Part shown: piece after piece, positions 55,104-64,000 of the stretch
Numbering within the stretch: position 1 is the first letter of the stretch
How the letters are laid out: each line of letters starts with the position of its first letter
Source of the DNA: Arsukibacterium tuosuense
Lineage (GTDB): Bacteria; Pseudomonadota; Gammaproteobacteria; Enterobacterales; Alteromonadaceae
Length of the DNA: 64,000 bases
Assembly (NCBI RefSeq): GCF_900215315.1
Contig: NZ_OBEB01000001.1
Coordinates: 310,001-374,000, forward strand
Direction of reading: 5' to 3'
Notes under the pieces: model-generated
The model's database searches: none
Seen by the model: the letters and a program-made list of their open reading frames with translations, nothing else
Told to the model about the DNA's origin: nothing
Made by a program: the position numbers and the translations under genes

Positions 55104-56885
55104 ATGAGTCAATTTGCAATAAACCTGATATTTGTCGGCGGCTCCTTCGCCCTCTATATCGCAATCGCAATCTGGGCCCGGGCTGGCACCACCAAAGAGT
55201 TCTATGTGGCTGGCGGTGGGGTTAACCCGGTAATGAATGGTATGGCTACGGCTGCCGACTGGATGTCAGCAGCGTCATTTATTTCAATGGCCGGCTTAAT
55301 CGCCGCTGGCGGCTATGCCAACTCAACCTTTTTAATGGGCTGGACCGGTGGTTATGTGTTGCTGGCGATGTTACTGGCGCCGTATTTGCGTAAGTTCGGC
55401 AAGTTCACTGTGCCAGACTTTATCGGTGACCGCTTTTACAGCACTGGCGCCCGGCTGGTTGCCGTAGCCTGTTTAATCATTGCCTCGGTAACTTATGTTA
55501 TCGGTCAGATGACCGGTGCCGGTGTGGCTTTCTCACGCTTCCTGGAAGTCAGCAGTGACATGGGCTTGATTATCGCCGCGGTTATCGTATTTTTATACGC
55601 CGTTATGGGTGGTATGAAAGGTATTACTTATACTCAGGTGGCACAATATGTAGTGTTAATTATCGCCTACACCATTCCTGCGGTATTTATTTCACTGCAG
55701 CTAACCGGTAACTTCTTACCACCACTGGGCTTGTTCTCTGAGCATACCGAATCAGGCATGCCGCTACTGGCCAAGCTGGATGAAATTGTACGTGAGCTGG
55801 GATTCCGTGACTACACTGCAGATGTCGATAATAAACTGAACATGGTGTTGTTTACCCTGTCACTGATGATTGGTACTGCCGGTTTACCTCACGTTATTAT
55901 TCGGTTTTTCACCGTACCCAAAGTTGCTGATGCCCGCTGGTCAGCCGGCTGGGCGTTAGTGTTTATTGCCCTGCTGTATTTAACTGCACCTGCTGTGGCT
56001 TCAATGGCCCGTTTAAACCTGATGAACACCATTTATCCGGACGGCCCTACAGCTGATTCTATTTTACATGCCGAACGGCCAGACTGGATGAAAACCTGGG
56101 AAACCACCGGTTTAATTAAGTTTGAAGATAAAAACGGTGATGGGCGGATCCAGGTATATAACGATACGCCGGCATTTGCTGCTACCGCAAGCGATCGCGG
56201 CTGGAATGGCAACGAGCTGGTGGTAAATAACGATATCCTGGTACTGGCTAATCCGGAAATTGCCAACTTACCAGGCTGGGTTATTGGTTTAATTGCTGCT
56301 GGTGGTTTAGCTGCAGCACTGTCAACTGCGGCCGGATTACTGTTGGCGATTTCGTCAGCCATTAGTCATGACTTGATAAAAGGCTCGCTCAAGCCTGATA
56401 TCAGCGAAAAAGGAGAGTTACTGGCAGCCCGTATTTCGATGGGGGTAGCAATCATTGTCGCAACCTGGCTCGGCATGAACCCGCCCGGCTTCGCTGCGCA
56501 AACGGTTGCTCTGGCCTTCGGTATCGCCGCGGCGTCTATTTTCCCGGCGCTGATGATGGGTATCTTCTCCAAGCGGGTAAATAACAAAGGCGCTATTGCA
56601 GGGATGCTGGCAGGGTTAATTTCAACCTGTGTCTATATCTTCCTGTATCTTGGCTGGTTCTTTATCCCAGGTACGGCAACCTTCGCCAATACCCCGGATA
56701 ACTGGCTGTTTGGTGGCACAGGTTATGGCATTTCACCGCTGTCATTTGGTGCAGTGGGTGCAATGATTAACTTTGCTGTGGCCTTTACTGTGTCAGCATT
56801 AACCGCTCCACCACCAGTGCGCATTCAGGAACTGGTAGAGAGTGTCCGCTTCCCACGGGGCGCTGGTCAGGCCGTAGACCACTAA
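55104..56885 (+). CDS. Sodium:solute symporter, VC_2705 type (acetate/carboxylate)
   Basis: 593 residues with about 13 spans; EFYVAGGGVNPVMNGMATAA, ADWMSAASFISMAG and IGTAGLPHVIIRFFTV are SSS-family motifs. A long loop after the eighth span or so holds DKNGDGRIQVYND, an EF-hand-like calcium loop. Five bases after the DUF4212 gene. The cluster suggests acetate as substrate (inference). Confidence 0.9.
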   Translation: MSQFAINLIFVGGSFALYIAIAIWARAGTTKEFYVAGGGVNPVMNGMATAADWMSAASFISMAGLIAAGGYANSTFLMGWTGGYVLLAMLLAPYLRKFGKFTVPDFIGDRFYSTGARLVAVACLIIASVTYVIGQMTGAGVAFSRFLEVSSDMGLIIAAVIVFLYAVMGGMKGITYTQVAQYVVLIIAYTIPAVFISLQLTGNFLPPLGLFSEHTESGMPLLAKLDEIVRELGFRDYTADVDNKLNMVLFTLSLMIGTAGLPHVIIRFFTVPKVADARWSAGWALVFIALLYLTAPAVASMARLNLMNTIYPDGPTADSILHAERPDWMKTWETTGLIKFEDKNGDGRIQVYNDTPAFAATASDRGWNGNELVVNNDILVLANPEIANLPGWVIGLIAAGGLAAALSTAAGLLLAISSAISHDLIKGSLKPDISEKGELLAARISMGVAIIVATWLGMNPPGFAAQTVALAFGIAAASIFPALMMGIFSKRVNNKGAIAGMLAGLISTCVYIFLYLGWFFIPGTATFANTPDNWLFGGTGYGISPLSFGAVGAMINFAVAFTVSALTAPPPVRIQELVESVRFPRGAGQAVDH

Positions 56886-56930
56886 GCTAACACTAAGCTA
56901 TAGTGTCAGTAATAAGATGTTGAAGTAGTA

Positions 56931-56960
56931 GCGGGCTTTCAATTGAAAGCCCGCCTTTTT
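56931..56960 (+). terminator. Terminator after the symporter
   Basis: GCGGGCTTTCAATTGAAAGCCCGC perfect palindrome followed by CTTTTT. Confidence 0.85.
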
Positions 56961-56988
56961 AAAGCAAGATACTAAGCAGGAATACCCT

Positions 56989-57516
56989 ATGTTGTGGGAA
57001 TTAATCGCGACCATTGTTGCCGGGTTGGGTGCAGCGGGCATAGCGCTGGCCATCCGCTTTATCAGCAAGAAAAAAGCACCACGCTGGCTGATCCCCGCCT
57101 TTGCCGGTCTGGGCATGCTGAGTTTTCAGGTGCAAAGTGAATACAACTGGTATCCGCATCAGGCGGGTTTATTGCCAGACGGTGTGGTGGTGGTGCGAAC
57201 CGTTCAACAACAAGCGGTTTGGCGGCCCTGGAGTTATGTTTATCCGCAAACATTACGCTTTATTGCAGCGGATATTGCCAATGCCGCCCCTAATCAGCGC
57301 AATGAAGCAATCTGGCTGGTCGACTTATACTTTTTTGAACGCCGGCTGTCAGCCAAACGGGTACCCCAGGTGGTACATTGCCAGCAACAGGCCCGTGCCG
57401 ATTTTACTGAGAAATTGCATATTCCTGCCCCCGGTGAAGCAGTGGGTAACGCCTGGCATAAACTGGAAAACAATGACCCGCTACTGTTGGCGTTATGTCA
57501 ACGTCAGGCAGTGTAA
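56989..57516 (+). CDS. Membrane-anchored protein of unknown function
   Basis: 175 residues. N-terminal spans LIATIVAGLGAAGIALAI and LIPAFAGLGMLSFQV separated by a basic stretch (SKKKAPR), then a soluble domain with WRPWSYVYPQTLRFIA and FFERRLSAK. No family recognised. 28 bases before the CBS-nucleotidyltransferase gene, so probably one transcript. Confidence 0.75.
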   Translation: MLWELIATIVAGLGAAGIALAIRFISKKKAPRWLIPAFAGLGMLSFQVQSEYNWYPHQAGLLPDGVVVVRTVQQQAVWRPWSYVYPQTLRFIAADIANAAPNQRNEAIWLVDLYFFERRLSAKRVPQVVHCQQQARADFTEKLHIPAPGEAVGNAWHKLENNDPLLLALCQRQAV

Positions 57517-57544
57517 CTTAACCGACACTATACACTGAGGTCCT

Positions 57545-59371
57545 ATGGAAGTTGCTGAGGTAACTACTTTTTTAGCTGGCACCACGCCATTTGATCAGCT
57601 AGATCATGCCCAGCTGGCCAGCCTGGCCGGCAATATCAGTGTTTACTACTGCCAGAACGGCGAAACAGTGCAACTGAGTGCAGAGCGCTTGATGATCGTC
57701 CGCACCGGCATATTCGCGTTGTACAGTGACCAGCAAACCTTGCTGACCAAACTGGAAGAAGGGGATTTTTACGGTTATCAGTTATTATTAACCGGCTTAA
57801 GCGATGATGATAAGCTGCTGTGTGAAGAAGATGGTCTGGTTTACTGGTTAAGCGCCGACGCCTTTCATCAGTTACGTTATCAGTATAAAAATATTGATAT
57901 TTTCTTTCAGCGATTATTCAGCAGACGACTACATCAATATAAAGCTCAGCAACAAAATTCCCGTTTTACCCTCAAAATCAGTGACATTGTCCAGGCACGC
58001 AAAATTGCGATCAGTGGCGAGCACAGCGTGCAGCAAGCCGCCGCATTAATGACCGAAAAACGGGTGTCATCACTGCTGGTAGAACAGGAAGAGCGGCTGG
58101 TTGGCATTATCACCGACCGGGATCTGCGCAGCCGGGTGCTGGCAGCTGACTTGCCGGCGCAAACCCCGGTCAAGCAGGTAATGACAGCCAAGCCACATAC
58201 TATCGACAAACATGCTTATTTGTTTGAAGCCGTGCAGCTGATGAGCCGCCACAATGTTCACCATTTACCGGTGCTGGACAAACAACAAAGCTATTCAATG
58301 ATTACAGCCACTGACATCATCCGCTCGCAGCAAGACCATCCGGTATACCTGATTGGTGAAATACACCGTCAGACCAGTGTCGATGGCCTGGAGCATTGTG
58401 CCAGTCAGGTCAGCAGCCTGGCGCTAACCCTTGGCAAACAACAGGTACCTGCGCATGAGGCAGGACATATTATTACCACTATTACCGATGCGCTGACCCA
58501 ACGCTTAATTGCCCTGGCGCAACATGAACTGGGCCCCCCGCCTTGTGTGTTCAGCTGGCTGGCTTTCGGTTCACAAGGCCGGATGGATCAAAGCTTAAAT
58601 GCTGATCAGGATAACGCCTTATTACTGGAAAAAGAGCCGGTTGGCGAGGTCGCTGAGTACTTTGCAGCATTAGCTGACTTTGTCTGTCAGGGGTTAGCCC
58701 GCTGCGGCATTATTTTGTGCCCGGGCAATATTATGGCGTCCAACAGTGCACTACGGTTAAGCTTAAAAGGCTGGTCAGGCCAATTCGCCAAGTGGGTCAC
58801 CAGCCCTACTCCTGATGCCCTGCTTAAATCCAGTATCTTCTTCGATTTACGGGTTATTGAAGGCAGTAAAGGTCTGTTTAATGCGCTACAACAGGATATT
58901 CTGGCCAAAACCACTGACAATGCGTTGTTCTTATATCATCTGGCCCAAACCGCCTTGCAACGCACTGCGCCGTTAAGTTTTTTACGTAATTTTATTCTGG
59001 AACATGACGGTAAACAAAAAAAAGGCCTCGACTTAAAAAAACGCGGTATCAGTTTAATTACTGATATTGTCAGAGTATATGCGCTGTCAGCCGGGATCAG
59101 CGAAATTAATACCCGTCAGCGTTTAGTCCAGTTGGCCAACCAGGGCGTAATGGACAGTAAAGACACTCAGAACCTGTCAGATGCCTTCGATGTCCTGGCA
59201 CAGTTGCGCTGGGACAAACATCAGCATGATCTGACTCAGGGTCATGATGTCAGCAACCTACTCGACCCCAATGTGTTATCGGGTTTACAGCGGCATCAGT
59301 TGAAGGACAGCCTGACGGTAATTAATGATGCCCAGTCGTCATTAAAGCACCGCTTTTGCCGGGATTTATAA
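57545..59371 (+). CDS. cNMP-like/CBS/DUF294 putative nucleotidyltransferase
   Basis: 608 residues. Residues 1-130 look like a cyclic-nucleotide-binding fold; 145-275 are two CBS motifs (VSSLLVEQEERLVGIITDRD, NVHHLPVL); 320-450 a DUF294 nucleotidyltransferase core with WLAFGSQGRMDQ then LNADQDNALL; the rest is a DUF294 C-terminal helical domain. Found beside SSS-type acetate systems in many gammaproteobacteria; role unproven, perhaps signal transfer by nucleotidylylation. Confidence 0.88.
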   Translation: MEVAEVTTFLAGTTPFDQLDHAQLASLAGNISVYYCQNGETVQLSAERLMIVRTGIFALYSDQQTLLTKLEEGDFYGYQLLLTGLSDDDKLLCEEDGLVYWLSADAFHQLRYQYKNIDIFFQRLFSRRLHQYKAQQQNSRFTLKISDIVQARKIAISGEHSVQQAAALMTEKRVSSLLVEQEERLVGIITDRDLRSRVLAADLPAQTPVKQVMTAKPHTIDKHAYLFEAVQLMSRHNVHHLPVLDKQQSYSMITATDIIRSQQDHPVYLIGEIHRQTSVDGLEHCASQVSSLALTLGKQQVPAHEAGHIITTITDALTQRLIALAQHELGPPPCVFSWLAFGSQGRMDQSLNADQDNALLLEKEPVGEVAEYFAALADFVCQGLARCGIILCPGNIMASNSALRLSLKGWSGQFAKWVTSPTPDALLKSSIFFDLRVIEGSKGLFNALQQDILAKTTDNALFLYHLAQTALQRTAPLSFLRNFILEHDGKQKKGLDLKKRGISLITDIVRVYALSAGISEINTRQRLVQLANQGVMDSKDTQNLSDAFDVLAQLRWDKHQHDLTQGHDVSNLLDPNVLSGLQRHQLKDSLTVINDAQSSLKHRFCRDL

Positions 59372-59372
59372 T

Positions 59373-60035
59373 ATGCTGGCTTGGCTATCAAACAAAACAA
59401 CACCGCTCAGCCATATCGTGCAGACATTTAACCAGACTGCACTGCCTGCCGGGGGCGTCCGCGCAGCCGACTGCCCTTTTCTGGTTATCGATTTGGAACT
59501 GACAGGGCTGAACGCAAAGCAGGATCATATCGTCAGCCTTGGCTGGCTGCCGGTGCGTCAGCATGAAATTGTGCTGAGTGAAGCCAGACACTATTTGGTC
59601 CATAGTCCGGTAAGCGTGGGCCAGAGTGCGGTTTTTCATGGCCTGCATGACAAGGACTTTGACAAAGCACTGGATTTGGCTGAAGTACTGACGGAACTGC
59701 TGCAACGCTATGCCGGCTACATTTTTGTTGCTCATCATTGCCAGCTTGATTGTCGGTTTTTAGAAGTCGCCAGTCAGCGTATTTTCGGCAAGGCGGCTAA
59801 GTTCAGTTTTATCGATACCCTGAACATTGAGCTCTACCGGATGCAGAAACAGGGTATCGTAATGAAAAAAGATGCATTACGCCTGCCGCAATGCTTAAGC
59901 CGGCATAAACTGCCACAAAGTACTCAGCACCATGCTCTGGCCGACGCCTACAGTTGTGCTTTACTGCTGCTTAGCCAGCTGAAACACAGTCATGCTGATA
60001 TCACCCTGGCGGATTTGCAGCTGCAAAGCCGCTGA
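59373..60035 (+). CDS. DEDDh 3'-5' exonuclease (DnaQ-like)
   Basis: 220 residues. ExoI VIDLELTGLN, ExoII VAHHCQLDCRFLE and ExoIII HHALADAYSCA complete the DEDDh set. One base after the DUF294 gene, the usual partner. Nucleic-acid substrate unknown. Confidence 0.9.
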   Translation: MLAWLSNKTTPLSHIVQTFNQTALPAGGVRAADCPFLVIDLELTGLNAKQDHIVSLGWLPVRQHEIVLSEARHYLVHSPVSVGQSAVFHGLHDKDFDKALDLAEVLTELLQRYAGYIFVAHHCQLDCRFLEVASQRIFGKAAKFSFIDTLNIELYRMQKQGIVMKKDALRLPQCLSRHKLPQSTQHHALADAYSCALLLLSQLKHSHADITLADLQLQSR

Positions 60036-60104
60036 CGTCACCGCCCGGACCCGCCAGCTTTAGCTTCCGGCATTACCTTCCTGCTTTGTTACGTCCAGGC
60101 TTTG

Positions 60105-61703
60105 CTACATCCAGGCTTTGTTACTGCGCTCCAACTGATACAGCCCCTGTTCTAGTATCGCCCGACCGTCAGTTTCAGCCATAAAAGGAATTTCCAGCGC
60201 ACCGGATGCCATCACCAGTTTTACCGAGCATAAACCGGCACGACGCATCAACCAACTTTGCTTAAACTGGACCTGCTGCAACTTGTATTTGGCAAAACAG
60301 TAATAATCAACACCAAAATAGCCGCGGCGAATATAACAATAGTTATTGTCCTGTGCATAACCATAACGGTACCAACGCATTACGATAAGCAGTGCCCAGA
60401 ATACCAGAGGCACGATACTGAGTAATGCCAGTGTCTGTTGTTGCTGCAGCCACAATAGCAGCGTACCAACTACGCCCGCAGGCAACCAGTACAACAGTAA
60501 ATAGCGCCAGATAAAACGCTTGCTTACCGGATTAAATGCTATTTGGCGCAGTTGATTATCCGGATAAGCATCAGCAAGCAAGGTGGTGGCTTCAGCCGGG
60601 GTTACTGACGGCACCATAATTTTCTGTTCAGTAGCAAATTGTTGCTGACCGTTAATCTGTTCAAAACTCAGGTTAACTCTGCCAAGCAGCATATCCAGCC
60701 AGTCACGCTTCAGCGCAACCCATTGTAGACGGGAAAACTTCATACTGACTTCATGTCGGGTCAGCAAACCACTGCGTCGGATATAGTTATCCTGCTTTTT
60801 ATGCAGGGTATAACCGTAAAACGATAATACCGAACCCAGTATTGAGAACAGGGTTAACAGCAGCATAATAAACATGGTTAACGATACTGCATACAGGCCG
60901 ATAACAAACCAGGACTGCTGGGTGGGGTCGAACATCGCAGGCAAGTCGATGCCGGCCTGTAGTAACACGTCGAGCACTTTATCAGCAAGCTGATTATAAA
61001 AAGGCGCCGCTAAGCCTAAAAATAACCAGATCCGGTTATTGCTAATTCCATGAATAACCAAATCAGCCAGACTGCGCTGATTCAATAGCTGCTCGGGCTC
61101 ACTCGCGGATACAGCTGCAGCATGTTCAGGACGGGTGTGCTCGGGCGCATTTGCCTCAGTTTGCCGTAAATCCAGAATGTGTTGCTTTAGTGACTCAGCG
61201 AAAGGCCTGCTTAGCGCCACTAACCTGGCTTCCTGATGCACTGAGCCCGCAGTATCCAGTTGCAGGCAAACATAATCTGCCGGCCGATAAAAAAGTGGCT
61301 GCTCCAGTTTAATGTTCTGGATCCGGTTAAACGGTAAATTCAGGTATTTTTTACTGACGACCCCGGAGCGGATCTCTACCGTACCCGCCGACAACCGGTA
61401 CTGGAAGTAATAATACTTCAAAACCGCAGCAGTGATTATCAGTAACAACAACCCACTTAACAAACCAATGGCCAGGCCGGGATTTTCTTTAATCCGGTTA
61501 AATAACAGAATAAAAGGTGGAATAAGGTAAACAAACTGGCCAACAAAAAAACGCAGCACTGCCACCGCAAAATATAAAATAGCAATGGGTGATACCCTGT
61601 GCCACTCTGCCTGGCTGACTGTCTGGTTCAGCTCAGCTAAGGGTACTGCAGCGGGCTCATTGTTGTTGTTCATCTTGCAATGCATCCTTGTGCTGCAATA
61701 CAA
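60105..61703 (-). CDS. bPH2-domain membrane protein (YdbT-like)
   Basis: 532 residues. Three bPH2 domains (one begins GTVEIRSGVVSKKYLNLPFN, one near LTRHEVSMKFSRLQWVALKR, one near YIRRGYFGVDYY) with pairs of membrane spans. The start at 61703 overlaps the preceding gene by 47 bases; an ATG at about 61673 (MNNNNEPAAVP) is an alternative start. Function unknown; pairs with the YdbS-like gene. Confidence 0.88.
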   Translation of the reverse strand: MYCSTRMHCKMNNNNEPAAVPLAELNQTVSQAEWHRVSPIAILYFAVAVLRFFVGQFVYLIPPFILLFNRIKENPGLAIGLLSGLLLLIITAAVLKYYYFQYRLSAGTVEIRSGVVSKKYLNLPFNRIQNIKLEQPLFYRPADYVCLQLDTAGSVHQEARLVALSRPFAESLKQHILDLRQTEANAPEHTRPEHAAAVSASEPEQLLNQRSLADLVIHGISNNRIWLFLGLAAPFYNQLADKVLDVLLQAGIDLPAMFDPTQQSWFVIGLYAVSLTMFIMLLLTLFSILGSVLSFYGYTLHKKQDNYIRRSGLLTRHEVSMKFSRLQWVALKRDWLDMLLGRVNLSFEQINGQQQFATEQKIMVPSVTPAEATTLLADAYPDNQLRQIAFNPVSKRFIWRYLLLYWLPAGVVGTLLLWLQQQQTLALLSIVPLVFWALLIVMRWYRYGYAQDNNYCYIRRGYFGVDYYCFAKYKLQQVQFKQSWLMRRAGLCSVKLVMASGALEIPFMAETDGRAILEQGLYQLERSNKAWM

Positions 61704-62211
61704 ACTGACGGATTTGCTGCGCCTGGGTAAGATCTAACCCGGGAATTTCAAAGGTGTGTAACGCCCCACCGGCGCTGAATAACTGCAGACGGGCCAGCGC
61801 CGTTTTACGCTCCAGCGGCCCCTGTTTTAATTCGATATGCTGCACCCTGACGACCGGCTGAGTAATCATTTTGCGAAAAAAAATGCCCGAACTGTAACTA
61901 ATATCATGTTCGCGCAGCGCAAAGTGCTTATGTTTGTCGGCCTGCCAGCGATAAGCTGCCCGTAGCAAGCCCAGTAAGGGAATAAACCAAAGTGCGTGGA
62001 ATACCAGCGGCGCCATATCAGCTGGCAGCGCCCACCAGGGTTGCAGCCAGCTGCCAAACACCAGCAGCCACAACAGGCTGAAAAAAACAGCATTAACGCC
62101 CTGACGCAACAAGCGGTAGCGTCTGGCCAACGGCTCTGGTTGCAGGGCCTGCAGCGGGGTGAGCTGCTCACTTAACAATTGGGTGTTACTAAAAACGCCC
62201 TCAGTGCTCAT
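61657..62211 (-). CDS. bPH2-domain membrane protein (YdbS-like)
   Basis: 184 residues from ATG 62211, with AGGAG seven bases upstream; a frame opening at 62235 lies inside the DUF1456 gene. Two membrane spans (about 36-52 and 58-78), then one bPH2 domain (ISYSSGIFFRKMITQPVVRV, QHIELKQGPLERKTALARLQ). Shares an operon with the YdbT-like gene. Confidence 0.88.
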   Translation of the reverse strand: MSTEGVFSNTQLLSEQLTPLQALQPEPLARRYRLLRQGVNAVFFSLLWLLVFGSWLQPWWALPADMAPLVFHALWFIPLLGLLRAAYRWQADKHKHFALREHDISYSSGIFFRKMITQPVVRVQHIELKQGPLERKTALARLQLFSAGGALHTFEIPGLDLTQAQQIRQFVLQHKDALQDEQQQ

Positions 62212-62215
62212 CAGC

Positions 62216-62698
62216 TTACTCCTGTGATTCAGCATCGATACCAGGCCGGTATTTTAGCTGTAAACCTTTAATAAAATTCCGCAGCACCTGATCCTGACAT
62301 GCCCGGAAATGCTTATGATCGGCCCGGCGGAAAAAAGCACTTAATTCCGGTTTACTCAGCCGGAAATCTGCCAATGTCATCACCTCTAGAATATCGTCAT
62401 CTTTAAAATCGAGGGCAATTTTCAGCTTGCGCAAAATAATATTATTATTAAGCCGTTGCTCAGGCTCTGGTTGTGGCCCATCTTTTCGGCCCCGCCTGTG
62501 AACAATAAGGCCATTTAAAAAACGGGCAAGATCAACATCGGCCATCGCCCCGAATTCACTATCGTCATCTTTACTCAGCCAGCTAATCATTTGTTCGCGG
62601 CTGGGTGTCTGACCACCGAGAGCCATAATATCGCTCATGGTGCTGTTATTGTATTCAAAGGCATACCGCAAGCGGCGTAACACGTCATTATTGGTCAC
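62216..62698 (-). CDS. DUF1456 protein (YehS-like)
   Basis: 160 residues made of two copies of the DUF1456 motif: NNDVLRRLRYAFEYNNSTMS and NNIILRKLKIALDFKDDDIL, each followed by a FLNGLI or FIKGLQ helix. Function unknown. Its TAA lies inside the ribosome site of the next gene. Confidence 0.93.
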   Translation of the reverse strand: MTNNDVLRRLRYAFEYNNSTMSDIMALGGQTPSREQMISWLSKDDDSEFGAMADVDLARFLNGLIVHRRGRKDGPQPEPEQRLNNNIILRKLKIALDFKDDDILEVMTLADFRLSKPELSAFFRRADHKHFRACQDQVLRNFIKGLQLKYRPGIDAESQE

Positions 62699-62725
62699 AG
62701 TGCAATCCTGTTATGGGCTGTAAAA

Positions 62726-62754
62726 CAACAAAAGGCGCAGAACGCGCCCTTTGT
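62726..62754 (-). terminator. Terminator after efp
   Basis: On the minus strand ACAAAGGGCGCG-TTC-TGCGCCTTTTGT followed by TGTTTTAC. Confidence 0.75.
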
Positions 62755-62772
62755 TATCGTTAACGAACGAAA

Positions 62773-63333
62773 TTACTTCGCGCGGCTGCGATATTCGTCA
62801 GTACGGGTGTCAATTTCAATCTTATCACCAATATCGACAAAGGCCGGAACCATTAACTCAAAGCCGGTATCCAGCTTCGCTGGCTTCATTACTTTACCGG
62901 TCGTATCGCCTTTGGCAGCAGGTTCGGTATAAACCACTTCCCGTACGACGACGGTTGGCAGGTCTACAGAAATTGCCCGCTCGTTATAGAATACCACTGA
63001 ACATTCCATACCGTCGGTCAGGTATTTCAACGCTTCAGTCATGTTCTCAGCTTCAATTTCGTATTGGTTATACTCAGAATCCATAAACACGTACATCGGA
63101 TCAGAGAAATAAGAGTAAGTTACTTCCTTGGTTTCCAGTAATACCTGCTCAAACTTGTCATCGGCGCGGTATACCGTTTCCATACCCTGGGCGTTAAGCA
63201 GGTTTTTCATTTTCATCTTAACGACAGCAGAGTTACGACCTGATTTATTAAACTCGGCCTTTAAAATTACCATCGGTTCGGTGCCAACCATAATTACCTG
63301 GCCAGCGCGCAGTTCTTGGGCTGTTTTCATCAT
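62773..63333 (-). CDS. efp: Elongation factor P, arginine-modified type
   Basis: 186 residues (185 if the second ATG at 63330 is used). KOW-like N-domain and two OB folds. The modified loop reads FNKSGRNSA with Arg at position 32 of the shorter form, in place of the Lys34 of E. coli. Arg32 is the site rhamnosylated by EarP, whose gene follows upstream. Relieves ribosome stalling at polyproline. Confidence 0.96.
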   Translation of the reverse strand: MMKTAQELRAGQVIMVGTEPMVILKAEFNKSGRNSAVVKMKMKNLLNAQGMETVYRADDKFEQVLLETKEVTYSYFSDPMYVFMDSEYNQYEIEAENMTEALKYLTDGMECSVVFYNERAISVDLPTVVVREVVYTEPAAKGDTTGKVMKPAKLDTGFELMVPAFVDIGDKIEIDTRTDEYRSRAK

Positions 63334-63346
63334 TATTGAAATATCT

Positions 63347-64000
63347 TCATTGTTGGGAAAAATTGGGCGTTATTATAAATTTTTTTTCGGCAAAGTGCAC
63401 GAGGTTGCTGGCAAGATCTCCATTTGCCAGTAATTGCTGGCGCCACAGCCGGTTATACTCTTCAATTTGCGGCAGTAATGGATAAATTTTTTGCCAGCTT
63501 ACTGTCAGTTCACTATCTGTATTCCAGGCCAGATAAAATTGCCGGATGGCGTCAGCCAACTGCGCCGGCATTTGCTGACAATAACGGTCAAGGAAAGCCT
63601 GCAGCTTAACCAGGTGGGCATTTTCCTGCTGACGGTATATTTGCCAGACAAAGGGCCGGCCCGCCCAGTGCGCCCGGATAATGGAGTCTTCACCTCTGAC
63701 AAAATTTACATCACAGGCAGCCAGCAGCAAATCATAGTCTGGCTGGGCCAGAAACGGCATTAGCTTCAAACAAAGATTACCCAGTTGCAGCTGCCCTGCA
63801 CGCTGCAGCTGCGGATACTGCTTACTCAACTCGTCGGCCAGCTCGCCGTGCGGAATAATGCACAATACGTTGTCCGGCAACTGCTGCCATTGTTGCAACA
63901 GGCTATTCAGCTGGCTATGACTATAAGCAAATAGCGAAATTTTAAGCTGAAACGCGTCAGCCACAATGTCTGATTTCTGCCAGAATGCCTGCTGAGCAGC
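63347..64000 (-). CDS. earP: EF-P arginine rhamnosyltransferase EarP, partial
   Basis: The frame is open to the window edge and beyond, so about the C-terminal 217 residues are present. [20 protein letters not shown] and [20 protein letters not shown] are the EarP nucleotide-sugar site motifs. Uses dTDP-rhamnose to modify Arg32 of EF-P. It sits 13 bases before efp and reads into it. Confidence 0.93.
   Translation of the reverse strand, partial: AAQQAFWQKSDIVADAFQLKISLFAYSHSQLNSLLQQWQQLPDNVLCIIPHGELADELSKQYPQLQRAGQLQLGNLCLKLMPFLAQPDYDLLLAACDVNFVRGEDSIIRAHWAGRPFVWQIYRQQENAHLVKLQAFLDRYCQQMPAQLADAIRQFYLAWNTDSELTVSWQKIYPLLPQIEEYNRLWRQQLLANGDLASNLVHFAEKKFIITPNFSQQ

Noticed and set aside
1-64000. 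CRISPR arrays, tRNA or rRNA genes, complete prophage or transposase genes
   Set aside because: None seen on reading both strands; the only site-specific recombinase is the broken intI.

Overview
The window reads as about 64 kb of chromosome from a Gram-negative gammaproteobacterium of the Alteromonadales/Chromatiaceae type (Rheinheimera, Alishewanella or Arsukibacterium-like). This is an inference from the conserved gene order (yceD-rpmF-plsX-fabHDG-acpP-fabF-pabC-mltG-tmk-holB-pilZ-tatD; rluC divergent from rne), the prpB-prpC-acnD-prpF methylcitrate operon under a GntR regulator, a CrbSR-type acetate two-component system, an Arg32-type EF-P next to earP, and generally moderate GC. No species was identified by search.

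Layout. 1-6050: the end of a type VI secretion cluster (tssL, tssK, tssJ, an FHA gene, and a divergent PpkA-like kinase). 6047-9331: a B12 operon (btuD-btuC-cobO-btuF). 9362-12600: small miscellaneous genes, including an in-frame GNAT-VOC fusion and the remnant of a DCC-family gene. About 12700-22050: a decaying sedentary chromosomal integron. Small cassette genes, nearly all on the minus strand, are separated by attC-like sites, with one parDE toxin-antitoxin pair running the other way. The array ends at a broken integron integrase (intI) on the plus strand. A second, diverged copy of the intI promoter and first codons lies inside the array at about 17.05 kb, so there were once two related integron platforms or a duplicated one. 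22089-29373: methylcitrate cycle genes with palindromic repeats between them and a regulator with two TTGTCGACA operators. 29374-29935: a non-coding stretch with two plus-strand terminators that suggest small RNAs.

29936-40648 is the fatty-acid, lipid and cell-envelope operon ending in tatD. 40797-43052 holds maf/yceF, a HAD phosphatase and rluC, followed by rne with a long leader. 46945-60035 is an acetate-use region: DcaP-like porin, acs, a CrbR-like regulator, a CrbS-like hybrid kinase with a transporter-like sensor, a DUF4212/solute-sodium symporter pair, and a CBS-nucleotidyltransferase plus exonuclease pair. A short palindrome, GACTANNGTC, occurs upstream of both acs and the symporter operon. 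60105-64000 carries two PH-domain membrane proteins, a DUF1456 protein, efp and the 3' part of earP.

The most unusual part is the integron. Its integrase has lost its start codon (ATG to ATT), has a frameshift in a poly-A run, a 72-bp hairpin-bearing insertion and further small indels, so the array is probably frozen. LexA-box-like sequences remain in front of both intI starts.
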